Of a stretch of 6,549 nt of DNA, positions 1 to 5,901 are shown one piece after another (the stretch's first letter is position 1; every line of letters starts with the position of its first letter). Source of the DNA: an uncultured Chthoniobacterales bacterium (GTDB lineage Bacteria > Verrucomicrobiota > Verrucomicrobiae > Chthoniobacterales > UBA10450); contig CATPCN010000263.1 in assembly GCA_955652855.1 (NCBI GenBank), positions 1-6,549 of the forward strand, in the 5' to 3' direction. The notes beneath the pieces are model-generated. The model searched no databases. It was not told the origin of the DNA and worked only from the letters and a program-made list of their open reading frames with translations. The position numbers and the translations under genes were made by a program.

Positions 1-127
1 CCACAACGTAGAGCCCGCACGGCGTGACCAAATAGTAGCCAATTGTCATGAGACCTACGGGCCAGGACACGCCCGCGATGCCGATGAGAATGAAAAAGAC
101 ACCAACCAACGATGCGAGCAATTTCAT
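1..127 (-). CDS. Partial cassette gene, small membrane protein (N-terminus only)
   Basis: The first 42 codons of a minus-strand gene run off the left edge. Reading starts at ATG 127-125 and gives MKLLASLVGVFFILIGIAGV, then a region ending TIGYYLVTPCGLYVV. The hydrophobic stretch at about residues 3-20 and a second one from about 26 suggest a small membrane protein. The ATG lies 5 bases after a GTTAGGC core (139-133 on the minus strand). This is where gene cassettes place their start codons, and there is no obvious ribosome binding site between. It reads in the same direction as the cassette gene to its right, so it is probably the next cassette in the array. I do not recognise a named family. 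The start and direction are well supported by context, the product is not. Confidence 0.6.
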   Translation of the reverse strand, partial: MKLLASLVGVFFILIGIAGVSWPVGLMTIGYYLVTPCGLYVV

Positions 128-132
128 GTGTG

Positions 133-255
133 GCCTAACGAGACACAAGATCAGCTACCGCGCCCGAAAGCGCGCGTGGCTGCAGGTTAAAGGTTGTAGC
201 TACGCAACGCGGGGAAACAGAACGGGGCGCGGTTAGCTGCATCGCCTGGTTATTC
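133..255 (-). other. attC: attC recombination site of the DUF1772-like cassette
   Basis: The right-hand half reads on the minus strand as a typical attC opening, AACCAGGCGATGCAGC followed by TAACCGCGCC. The left end is a good GTTAGGC core at 139-133. The outer core at 249-255 (GTTATTC on the plus strand) is degenerate. The plus strand, which is the bottom strand of these cassettes and so the one expected to recombine, folds well. Positions 153-165 pair with 225-238 leaving one extrahelical T, and 174-184 pair with 195-205 in 11 bp including two G.T wobbles around a 10-base loop. The wobbles become mismatches on the other strand. The stop codon of the upstream cassette gene (TAA, 252-250) lies inside the site, as is usual for cassettes. 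At about 123 bp it is a long attC. Confidence 0.72.
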
Positions 256-762
256 GTTTCGGTGTGCATGTGTCACCGCTCCGGAAAGCTGCAGCGCGCG
301 AAACAACGAAAGTAGGACGGCAAACTTTAGCACCAGACGCAGCCTGTCTGCAATAAGCCAGTGGTGCGTTAGCGTGGATGCAGTCGACCCGCTGACGTCG
401 CGAGCGACATGGAGCATGAGGACATCGTTGATCGGATACACGTAAAGAACGGTGCCTACGATTATAACCAGCTGGATACCCAACGCCGTGAGCAGCCAGC
501 GACGCAGTGACTGCGCACGCCATTGCAGAATCACTGCCGCAATCAGGCAAACGAGCGCGAACATGAAAAACGGATTCAAATGGAATCGGCGTAGTGCCTC
601 ATAGTGCGCACGGTCGCCAAAGTAGCTCTGCAGCGAGGTCGGCGGCGATGCACTCCAGATCGGGTCGATGACGATCATCTGGAAAACGTTGCCGCCGACA
701 CTAATTGCGACGGCAAGCGCGACAACCCAGATGCATGCGGTGCCTGTGCGAGCTCGTATCAT
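250..762 (-). CDS. Cassette-borne four-helix membrane protein, DUF1772/anthrone oxygenase-like
   Basis: This 170-residue protein has four predicted membrane helices at about residues 8-31, 62-81, 88-109 and 142-158. The first helix contains GGNVFQMIVIDPIW, and the segment before the last is WLIADRLRLVLKF. The helix number, the Gly-Gly motif in helix 1 and the Trp...Arg motif before helix 4 resemble DUF1772 (anthrone oxygenase-like) proteins. I hold that assignment loosely, and the substrate is unknown. It is a complete cassette gene: ATG 762 lies 3 bases beyond the GTTAGGC core (771-765), and the stop falls within attC. There is no ribosome binding site of its own. Four bases separate its ATG from the stop of the leader ORF at 767, so it is probably translated by coupling. 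As the cassette next to attI, it would be the one acquired last and expressed most strongly. Confidence 0.75.
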   Translation of the reverse strand: MIRARTGTACIWVVALAVAISVGGNVFQMIVIDPIWSASPPTSLQSYFGDRAHYEALRRFHLNPFFMFALVCLIAAVILQWRAQSLRRWLLTALGIQLVIIVGTVLYVYPINDVLMLHVARDVSGSTASTLTHHWLIADRLRLVLKFAVLLSLFRALQLSGAVTHAHRNE

Positions 763-766
763 ACGC

Positions 767-853
767 CTAACGAGAATTAGATTGCAACTTGCAGTCTATT
801 TCTGGACCACACGAGGCAAGAGTGCCGACAAAGGCTGCAACGAAAAGGGTCAT
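767..853 (-). CDS. 28-codon leader ORF in attI, coupled to the first cassette gene
   Basis: The reading frame starts at ATG 853-851 on the minus strand, encodes MTLFVAAFVGTLASCGPEID plus eight residues, and stops at TAG 769-767 inside the GTTAGGC core. A near-perfect GGAGG lies 4 bases before the ATG. Its stop is 4 bases before the ATG of the membrane-protein gene, which has no ribosome binding site. The arrangement parallels ORF-11 in the attI1 site of class 1 integrons, known to boost translation of the first cassette gene. By analogy this ORF would let ribosomes reload at whichever cassette sits first. The peptide itself is hydrophobic and slightly lipoprotein-like (LASC), but at this length I would not assign it a function. 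Confidence 0.5.
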   Translation of the reverse strand: MTLFVAAFVGTLASCGPEIDCKLQSNSR

Positions 854-868
854 CTTTCCTCCAAATTC
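788..868. repeat. attI-region imperfect direct repeat, copy A
   Basis: This copy aligns with copy B (905-977) at an offset of about 117 bases. A 13-base block, ACAAAGGCTGCAA, is identical at 828-840 and 945-957. Flanking blocks are similar: TTGCAGTCTATTTCT against TTGCAATCTATCTCT, ACACGAGGCAAGA against GCACGAGGGAAGA, and TTTCCTCC against TCCCTCC. By eye about two thirds of positions match, with a few small gaps. Copy A carries the leader ORF and its GGAGG. Confidence 0.7.
858..862 (-). promoter_or_regulatory. Strong ribosome binding site of the leader ORF
   Basis: The minus strand reads GGAGG four bases upstream of ATG 853. It is the best Shine-Dalgarno match I found in the window, since most other genes here have none. 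It therefore marks the leader ORF as the likely ribosome entry point for the leftward array. Confidence 0.55.
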
Positions 869-904
869 GGAATCTAACGCCCCGGCGGACGTAAGGGCTG
901 GCGA

Positions 905-977
905 GTTGCAATCTATCTCTTGCCTGCACGAGGGAAGACGGGCTACAAAGGCTGCAAGATGACCATCCCTCCCAAAC
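905..977. repeat. attI-region imperfect direct repeat, copy B, overlapping the integrase start
   Basis: This is the partner of copy A. It extends across the integrase start codon (959) into its first six codons. On the minus strand it keeps the counterpart of the leader start, an ATG at 966-964 abutting GGGAGGG. There the frame closes after seven codons, so only copy A has an intact leader ORF. Confidence 0.65.
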
Positions 978-1786
978 CACCCAAACTGCTTGATCGGGTC
1001 CGGTCGAGCCTCCGCACAAACCGCTACAGCCCGCGAACGGAACAGGCATACGTCGATTGGATTAAACGCTACATCCGATTTCATGGCGTTCGGCACCCGC
1101 GGGAAATGGGGGCAGAGGAAGTGAAGGCTTTCCTCAGCCATTTGGCAACTGAAATGAAAGTTGCGGCGTCGACTCAAAATCAGGCGTTCTCGGCGTTGTT
1201 GTTCCTCTACCAACAAGTGCTGAAAGAGCGGCTGCCGTGGATTGATGACATTGTCAGATCGAAGCGACCAAAAAAAGTGCCCGTTGTGTTCACGCAAGAA
1301 GAAGCGCGGGCGGTTCTTTCGCGCATGACTGACACACCTCGCCTCATGGCACATTTACTCTACGGCAGCGGGCTGCGGGTAATGGAGTGTGTGCGCTTGC
1401 GGGTGAAAGATGTCGATCTGGGCTATCTCCAAATCACATTGCGCGACGCAAAGGGCGGACGTGATCGGCGGACAATGGTGCCGGTGTTTTTAGTTGAAGC
1501 ATTGCGCAAACAGATCGCCAAAGTCGCTGAACTTCACCGCGAAGATTTAAGCGCCGGGGCCGGAGAAGTGAACTTGCCCTTCGCGCTTTCACGGAAATAC
1601 CCGAACGCCGCCAAGGAACTCGGCTGGCAATATCTGTTTCCCGCGTCGCGACGAACCAGTGCAACGGACCCAATTAGTGGGCGCACGTGGGAGCAGCGTC
1701 ACCATATCGCCATTGTTCTCGACGGAGGGCGATCGAATCGAGATGATTGGTGCATAAGTCTGCCTCGCGTCGCCTATGTCCGCTGA
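959..1786 (+). pseudogene. intI: Integron integrase IntI, C-terminally truncated
   Basis: From ATG 959 the product (275 codons) matches integron integrases, a tyrosine recombinase subgroup. It has the N-terminal core-binding domain with SPRTEQAYVDWIKRYIRFHG (residues 24-43) and STQNQAFSALLFLYQ, and the box I Arg in YGSGLRVMECVRLRVKDVD (R140). It also has the Lys in RDAKGGRDR (K165) and the integron-specific insertion LPFALSRKYPNAAKELGWQY ending at FPASRR (about 206-232). Homology stops at QRHHI (residue 250, about base 1708). The next 25 residues are unrelated, and the frame ends at TGA 1786. The last ~90 residues of the family, holding the HxxR, second His and nucleophilic Tyr, are missing and are not found in other frames downstream. 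It should therefore be unable to recombine. An upstream in-frame TTG (920) is possible, but ATG 959 fits the family N-terminus. Confidence 0.88.
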
Positions 1787-4280
1787 GAATAAACCGGATC
1801 TTCATCTCGAAATCGCCCATGTCCTATTCATCGACGTGGTCGGTTATTCCAATCTGCTGGTCGATGAACAAACCGAGACACTCCAGCTTCTGAATCAGAT
1901 TGTTCGCGGAATGGCCGAGTTTCGCACTGCCGAAGAGAAGGGCGAGTTGGTCCGACTCCCCACGGGAGACGGGATGGCATTGGTTTTTTTAACCAAGCCT
2001 GAAGCCCCGGTGCAATGCGCCTTGGAGATGAGCAAAGCGATTAAAAGTTATCCCGAGCTACAGCTTCGGATGGGAATCCATAGCGGCTCGGTTAGTCAAG
2101 TGAGCGATGTCAATGACCGTTCAAACGTGACCGGTGCCGGAATCAACATGGCGCAGCGGGTGATGGATTGCGGCGACGCAGGGCATATTCTTCTTTCCCA
2201 GCGCGTCGCGGAAGACCTAGCGCAATACCGGCAGTGGCAATCGCGCCTGCACGATCTCGGCGAATGCGAAGTGAAACACGGCGTCCGTGTCCACGTCTTC
2301 AACCTCTACACCGACGAGGTTGGAAATCGCGACGTGCCTGCAAAGCTCAAGCCGATAGCGCCGGAACCGGCGGCAGCAGCGATCGTCACTTCTGTGGGTA
2401 CGAGCGCACGAAACAAGCACGGGCTGATTGCTGCGACGATTTTGTTGCTGATTGCGCTGGCATTAGGATTTGGTTTTTGGGTCGCTTCTCACCGGGCAGC
2501 GCCGCCCCCGGAAGGGAAACCCCTTGATTTGGCTGCACTAGCAGAGAAAGCCCGCGGCTCGGTTGTTCTAATCTGGGGCTACGATGCAGCGGGCGAATTA
2601 ATTCAGACGGGTTCCGGATTTTTTATTTCTTCTAACGGGCGTTTGGTGACCAACGCTCACGTTATTGGGGGGATAGCAAACGCCCAGGCAAAGCTGGAAG
2701 GCGGCGCGATCTATAATATCGAAGGCGTGCTCGCGTCGTCCTCAGAACTGGACCTCGCTGTGCTGAAAGCAGACGCTCGTGACGTGCACGTTCTTCTCGT
2801 AGCGCACGAGTCAACCCCACCTCAGCCGGGTACGCGCATCGCCGTTATCGGCAGTCCATTGTCGTTGGAAGGTTCGTTATCGGAAGGAATCGTCTCTGCA
2901 AACAGGCCCGTGCAGGATGCAAGTTGGCTCCAGATTAGCGCGCCGATTTCGCCTGGTTCCAGTGGATCACCAGTTCTTGACCGACGCGGGATGGTGATTG
3001 GCGTCGCCACTCTAATAGCGGACCAAGGTCAAAATCTAAACTTGGCCCGATCGTCCCGCGACTTGTGGAATTTTCTAGAAACGATTGATCCGGGTGCTAA
3101 GCCACGACCGTTGGCAGATCGAGCGGCGTTGGAGAAGGACCGAATATTGTCAGACCCGGACTTCATTGCTGCGAGAAGTGCAAACGAGCGCGGAGATGGT
3201 GCCGCAGCGCTCAAGTTGCTGAGTCCGGTTGCACAACGTTATCCTGGTGATGCGCGCCTGTTGTTTCAATTTGGTCTAGCCAACGAGACGCTTGGTTTAT
3301 ACGACGAGGCTTACCAAGCCTATCGTGCGTACATCAATATCGAGCCAACTGACCCGGCAGCATGGCGCCATTTAGCCATTGTGGAGGCCAACCTTAAAGA
3401 CCTGGGAGACGAGGCGATTAACGCCTTCAAACAAAGCTTAAAGATGAAGCCCGATGCGGACACATGGCGCATGCTCGGGAATTTGTACCGCAAACAAGGA
3501 CACTCTGATCTCAGCAAAGAGCCGTACGCCAAAGCTAAGGCCCTCGAAGAACGCCCTGTTTACGTGGTTATTGCTCCCGAAGGCAAAGGGCTAAACATTC
3601 GCTCCGACCACAGCGCCAAATCGCCAATTATCCAGAAGTTACAACATGGAGATCGGGTTTTCTTGGAGGAAGGCAATGTCCGCAACGAAGATCCGCCGCA
3701 CCCCACAACGTGGCAAAAAGTGACGACCATGGATGGGGCCACGGGATGGATCAATTTTGATTATATTACGTCCCAGGATCTTTCGAAATCTGTCGAAAAG
3801 AAAGACGCAAACCAAAGCAGCACGCCCGTCGTCTCTGAATCACCTGCGAGCACGCCAGCAACAACAGACCCAGAGGTTAGGCAGCTTTTCGAAAAATGGC
3901 TGAGTGTGAGCAACGCTGGCGACACGGAACAGGAAGCATCCTTGTACGCGGAACCGGCTGATTATCTTGATTTGGGCAGCCTCACTCGTCAGCAGCTTGT
4001 CCAAGAGTTGCAAAAGGATCGGCAGCGGTGGCCACAACAGCACTACGCCTCTTTGAAACCGTCATTGATCGACAAAACTGGCGATTCTGAATGGCGGGCG
4101 ACGTTCGACATCAATTTTGACGTGCGCGACCCTTCAAGCCACAAGCAAGTCACGGGGACGGCAACTCTCACGTGGATTGTTCGCAAACGCGTGTCTGGCG
4201 GAGTCGAGATCGTGTCTTCGAAAGAACAGGTTACAAGCAGAACGCGGCACGACCTCAAACGCGGCGGCGATGAACGTTAA
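1776..4280 (+). CDS. Membrane-spanning cyclase-serine protease-TPR-SH3b-NTF2-like fusion protein
   Basis: This is an 834-residue multidomain protein. Residues 10-180 form a class III adenylate/guanylate cyclase domain. Its metal-binding Asp residues are D20 (FIDVVGYS) and D65 (TGDG), and its transition-state pair is N124/R128 (INMAQR). Residues 216-237 form one transmembrane helix. Residues 250-435 form a trypsin/HtrA-like protease with triad H295 (TNAH), D326 (ELDLAV) and S396 (GSSGSP). TPR-like helices span 462-590, a bacterial SH3 domain about 595-668 (GLNIRS, GWINFDYI), a Ser/Thr/Pro-rich linker 672-697, and an NTF2/SnoaL-like domain 698-820. Expected topology is cyclase inside, everything after the helix in the periplasm. 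Whether it makes cAMP or cGMP cannot be told. No PDZ domain is visible. The start at ATG 1776 fits the usual N-terminus of this cyclase type, although no ribosome binding site is seen. It overlaps the integrase remnant by 11 bases and precedes a lipoprotein gene. Confidence 0.9.
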   Translation: MSAENKPDLHLEIAHVLFIDVVGYSNLLVDEQTETLQLLNQIVRGMAEFRTAEEKGELVRLPTGDGMALVFLTKPEAPVQCALEMSKAIKSYPELQLRMGIHSGSVSQVSDVNDRSNVTGAGINMAQRVMDCGDAGHILLSQRVAEDLAQYRQWQSRLHDLGECEVKHGVRVHVFNLYTDEVGNRDVPAKLKPIAPEPAAAAIVTSVGTSARNKHGLIAATILLLIALALGFGFWVASHRAAPPPEGKPLDLAALAEKARGSVVLIWGYDAAGELIQTGSGFFISSNGRLVTNAHVIGGIANAQAKLEGGAIYNIEGVLASSSELDLAVLKADARDVHVLLVAHESTPPQPGTRIAVIGSPLSLEGSLSEGIVSANRPVQDASWLQISAPISPGSSGSPVLDRRGMVIGVATLIADQGQNLNLARSSRDLWNFLETIDPGAKPRPLADRAALEKDRILSDPDFIAARSANERGDGAAALKLLSPVAQRYPGDARLLFQFGLANETLGLYDEAYQAYRAYINIEPTDPAAWRHLAIVEANLKDLGDEAINAFKQSLKMKPDADTWRMLGNLYRKQGHSDLSKEPYAKAKALEERPVYVVIAPEGKGLNIRSDHSAKSPIIQKLQHGDRVFLEEGNVRNEDPPHPTTWQKVTTMDGATGWINFDYITSQDLSKSVEKKDANQSSTPVVSESPASTPATTDPEVRQLFEKWLSVSNAGDTEQEASLYAEPADYLDLGSLTRQQLVQELQKDRQRWPQQHYASLKPSLIDKTGDSEWRATFDINFDVRDPSSHKQVTGTATLTWIVRKRVSGGVEIVSSKEQVTSRTRHDLKRGGDER

Positions 4281-4292
4281 CCTAAAACACGT

Positions 4293-4634
4293 ATGAAACA
4301 TCATTCACTCTCACTGACTCTGCTCAGCATTTCATTTCTGCTATGTGGATGCGCTGGCTCGGCGATGCAAGTCAGCGCTCATAAATATCCAGCCGTTAGT
4401 CCCGGGGCTGTTCAAGTTCTTTATCAGGAACCGGCCAGACCATACGAAGTCATCGCGCTTGTCGATCAACAGGGAAGCGGTTTTGACTTCTCTGCCGATA
4501 GTACCATTGCGGGGCTTAAGGAACAGGCCGCGAAAGTCGGAGCAGATGCGGTGATCATCACTTTAGCACGACCGATGAGGGTAGCGGAGTATGCGCACAC
4601 GAGCGGCAAAGCCATTAAGTGGACAGAGCATTGA
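4293..4634 (+). CDS. Small lipoprotein with a YEVIALV...LKEQAAKVGADAVII domain
   Basis: The product has 113 residues with a lipoprotein signal: a basic/His start (MKHHS), a hydrophobic core, and lipobox LCGC with the lipidated Cys at residue 20. The mature part carries GAVQVLYQEPARPYEVIALV and LKEQAAKVGADAVIITLA. This is a layout seen in small bacterial lipoproteins of the DUF4156/YbjQ-like type, where a conserved 'K..A...GADA' helix follows two strands. The family match is from memory and moderate. It starts 12 bases after the cyclase-protease stop on the same strand, with no room for a terminator, so the two are likely co-transcribed. Lipidation would place it in the envelope, on the same side as the protease, TPR and SH3 domains of its neighbour. 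It could be a partner or a substrate, but nothing in the sequence decides this. Confidence 0.8.
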   Translation: MKHHSLSLTLLSISFLLCGCAGSAMQVSAHKYPAVSPGAVQVLYQEPARPYEVIALVDQQGSGFDFSADSTIAGLKEQAAKVGADAVIITLARPMRVAEYAHTSGKAIKWTEH

Positions 4635-4635
4635 A

Positions 4636-4741
4636 GATCAGAGATCAAGCTGAAGCCGTTCATCTGACTATTCAATCGCTCACTCCAACAGACAACGTCG
4701 TAACGGAGCGGCCAGCGGTTGGCTGCAGCGCCTGGTTAGGT
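4636..4741 (-). other. attC: attC recombination site, outer box degraded
   Basis: On the minus strand the site opens with a canonical core ACCTAAC (4741-4735) followed by CAGGCGCTGCAGCCAACCGC, a classic attC left half. It resembles the attC at 133-255 over this stretch. On the plus (recombining) strand, 4649-4657 GCTGAAGCC pairs with 4721-4729 GGCTGCAGC with one mismatch. Inside that, 4677-4686 CGCTCACTCC pairs with 4705-4710 GGAGCG with a 4-base irregularity. The other end lacks a GTTRRRY core where one is expected. The closest 7-mer, near 4630-4636, has at least two mismatches and overlaps the lipoprotein stop codon. The site therefore seems to have been cut or eroded where it meets the lipoprotein gene. 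Confidence 0.72.
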
Positions 4742-4892
4742 CTTGTTGCAGAGTGCATACCACGTTGGTCGCGAAGTGGTGGACCGGACGCTATTTATTA
4801 GTCTCCACCGTTTGCAGGGTCTCCTCACGAGCGTGCGAACGTCATACGTTTCGGCAAACGTTTTAAGGCCGCGCTCCAGAGGTGAAATAGTC

Positions 4893-5390
4893 TTAGGGGT
4901 TGCTCCCCGGGCGGCTTCGATAGTGTCCTCTCACGTAAGTGCCGTCTTTGCGATAATAGCCCCGAACCGGAACGGTTTTCGGTATCCCGTTTTTGTTAAG
5001 CTCGCCGTAGTAACTTCCGCTCTCCGCGGTCTGTCTCGCGGCGATCTGTGGTATTGGCGTCGCCTGTGAGAGAGCAGATTGCGTCGAAGTTGTCGGACTA
5101 ACAGCTTTGGAAGCAACCGGCAGATTCGACGTGGCGCTTGCGGGCGGCGTCGCTGCGACATTCTGGTATTTTTGCTGCGTTTCTTTGGATAGGCAGCTGA
5201 AAGGCAGCGTTAGAGTGCCATACTTCGTCTGGATAACTAAGAAAACTCCGGGTTGAACGGCAGTGACCTGCACGTCCTTGAAAACTTCTCCAGTGGTCGT
5301 CCTTACATCTTCCCCGAGGGCGAGCGTGGCAGATATGGAAAGCGCGAGGACGAAGGAAAACCTCACGAGCTGCTGCAAGAAGAGCGGCAA
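4893..5390 (-). CDS. Small secreted protein with C-terminal KDGTYVRGHYRS motif
   Basis: The product has up to 165 residues. An N-terminal signal peptide, RFSFVLALSISATLALGED, is followed by a domain of about 50 residues (TTGEVFKDVQVTAVQPGVFL ... LPFSCLS). It resembles short N-terminal domains in Verrucomicrobia/Planctomycetes exported proteins. Next come a Ser/Thr/Pro/Ala/Gln-rich linker (about 80-122) and a basic, Tyr/Gly-rich tail VPVRGYYRKDGTYVRGHYRS. Tails of this type are common in small secreted bacterial proteins; their role is not known to me. The start is uncertain. The longest frame begins at TTG 5390, but GTG 5366 gives a textbook signal peptide starting M-R-F, and neither has a good ribosome binding site. 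It shares strand and direction with the attC at 4636-4741, which lies about 150 bases after its stop, so it is plausibly a cassette gene with a long 3' untranslated part. Confidence 0.72.
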   Translation of the reverse strand: MPLFLQQLVRFSFVLALSISATLALGEDVRTTTGEVFKDVQVTAVQPGVFLVIQTKYGTLTLPFSCLSKETQQKYQNVAATPPASATSNLPVASKAVSPTTSTQSALSQATPIPQIAARQTAESGSYYGELNKNGIPKTVPVRGYYRKDGTYVRGHYRSRPGSNP

Positions 5391-5455
5391 GGACGTTACG
5401 TAAATTTAAGCTGATTTAGAGTTTAAGATAGCTGCAAATATCTGCGGGTCAGCCT

Positions 5456-5587
5456 TCACGGCTTATGAAAATCCACGGGTATGTTGGCAGTCTCCAACAC
5501 TGCGCCGGACTCATTGAACACGCGAACAACCACCGCATGTTGAACGGATGTAAATACCCCAAGTTTGCATGACATATAGTTATTCAT
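5456..5587 (-). CDS. Hypothetical 43-residue protein
   Basis: The frame runs from ATG 5587-5585 to TGA 5458-5456. The translation contains a plausible beta-rich segment, VQHAVVVRVFNESGAVLETA, ending DFHKP. The mix of residues looks coding, with alternating hydrophobic positions and a NESG turn, rather than random. It recalls very short proteins of soil bacteria with 'VRVYDE.GNVIET' segments, but that is a weak memory match. It lies on the same strand as the secreted-protein gene, about 65-90 bases upstream of it, and is divergent from the small gene at 5623 with 35 bases between the two starts. No clear ribosome binding site is seen. It could instead be a decayed fragment. Confidence 0.4.
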   Translation of the reverse strand: MNNYMSCKLGVFTSVQHAVVVRVFNESGAVLETANIPVDFHKP

Positions 5588-5622
5588 GGTAACCCAAGAG
5601 GAAACGACCGAGCTTGGGGCTT

Positions 5623-5844
5623 ATGACCTCCCAATCGGCCATCGACCAAATGATTCAACAGCACAAACTCCATGAAGCGAAGGAATGGAGTTTAACTCGA
5701 CCCGAAGGCGTTCCAGTCATACTCCTCGACCTGTTTCCGGGAGATCAACACGATGTTCGCGCTTTTACCGATGACAATAAACACACGTGGCTGTTGTTCG
5801 ATAAATCAAACCGCTACGTACTCAAATACGATCCATCCCGCTAA
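5623..5844 (+). CDS. Hypothetical 73-residue protein
   Basis: From ATG 5623 the frame encodes 73 residues: a helical, Gln-rich start (SAIDQMIQQHKLHEAKEW) followed by a beta-like half (GVPVILLDLFPGDQHDVRAF ... TWLLFDKSNRYVLKYDPSR). The codon pattern and balanced composition look coding. There is no signal peptide or membrane helix, so it is probably cytoplasmic. An upstream in-frame TTG (5614) has AAGAGG 12 bases before it (5596-5601) and could be the true start, adding three residues. I do not recognise the family. It runs opposite to the cassette direction and converges on the gene fragment ending at 5902. Confidence 0.5.
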   Translation: MTSQSAIDQMIQQHKLHEAKEWSLTRPEGVPVILLDLFPGDQHDVRAFTDDNKHTWLLFDKSNRYVLKYDPSR

Positions 5845-5901
5845 ACAACACGACGTGCGCAAAGCCACTCGTCAGGCGACCACGACGACTACGACGGGAA
5901 T

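Larger units (their letters stand above)
765..958 (-). other. attI: attI/leader region with two candidate core sites
   Basis: This is the intergenic region between the divergent integrase and the first cassette gene, which is where attI lies in integrons. On the minus strand it has two 7-mers matching GTTRRRY: GTTAGAT (878-872) and GTTAGGC (771-765), 107 bases apart. Only the second directly precedes the first cassette ORF. The segment between them is partly homologous to the integrase-proximal segment (see the repeats). I therefore read this as a duplicated attI/leader rather than a normal cassette, and I see no attC-like fold in 772-872. The exact attI bounds cannot be set from sequence alone. 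A minus-strand cassette promoter is expected here or inside the integrase gene, but I could not find a convincing -35/-10 pair. Confidence 0.5.

Noticed and set aside
233..550. Second minus-strand frame of 105 codons inside the membrane-protein gene
   Set aside because: Its composition is Arg/Cys/Ser-rich and it is out of frame with the four-helix protein, so it is a shadow of that gene.
920..958. TTG 920 as integrase start, adding 13 residues
   Set aside because: The added residues do not look like the family and there is no ribosome binding site. ATG 959 gives the usual N-terminus (PPKLLDRVR).
767..1354. Open minus frame of 195 codons across the integrase start
   Set aside because: It is antisense to the clearly homologous integrase for most of its length. 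Only its last 28 codons, from ATG 853, have a ribosome binding site and sensible context.
1709..1775. Promoter for the cyclase gene between the integrase breakpoint and ATG 1776
   Set aside because: TGCATAAG near 1751 is a fair extended -10, but no matching -35 is found at the right distance.
5447..5466. Terminator hairpin near the end of the 43-codon ORF
   Set aside because: The AGCC...GGCT stem is only 4-5 bp and is not followed by a T run on either strand.
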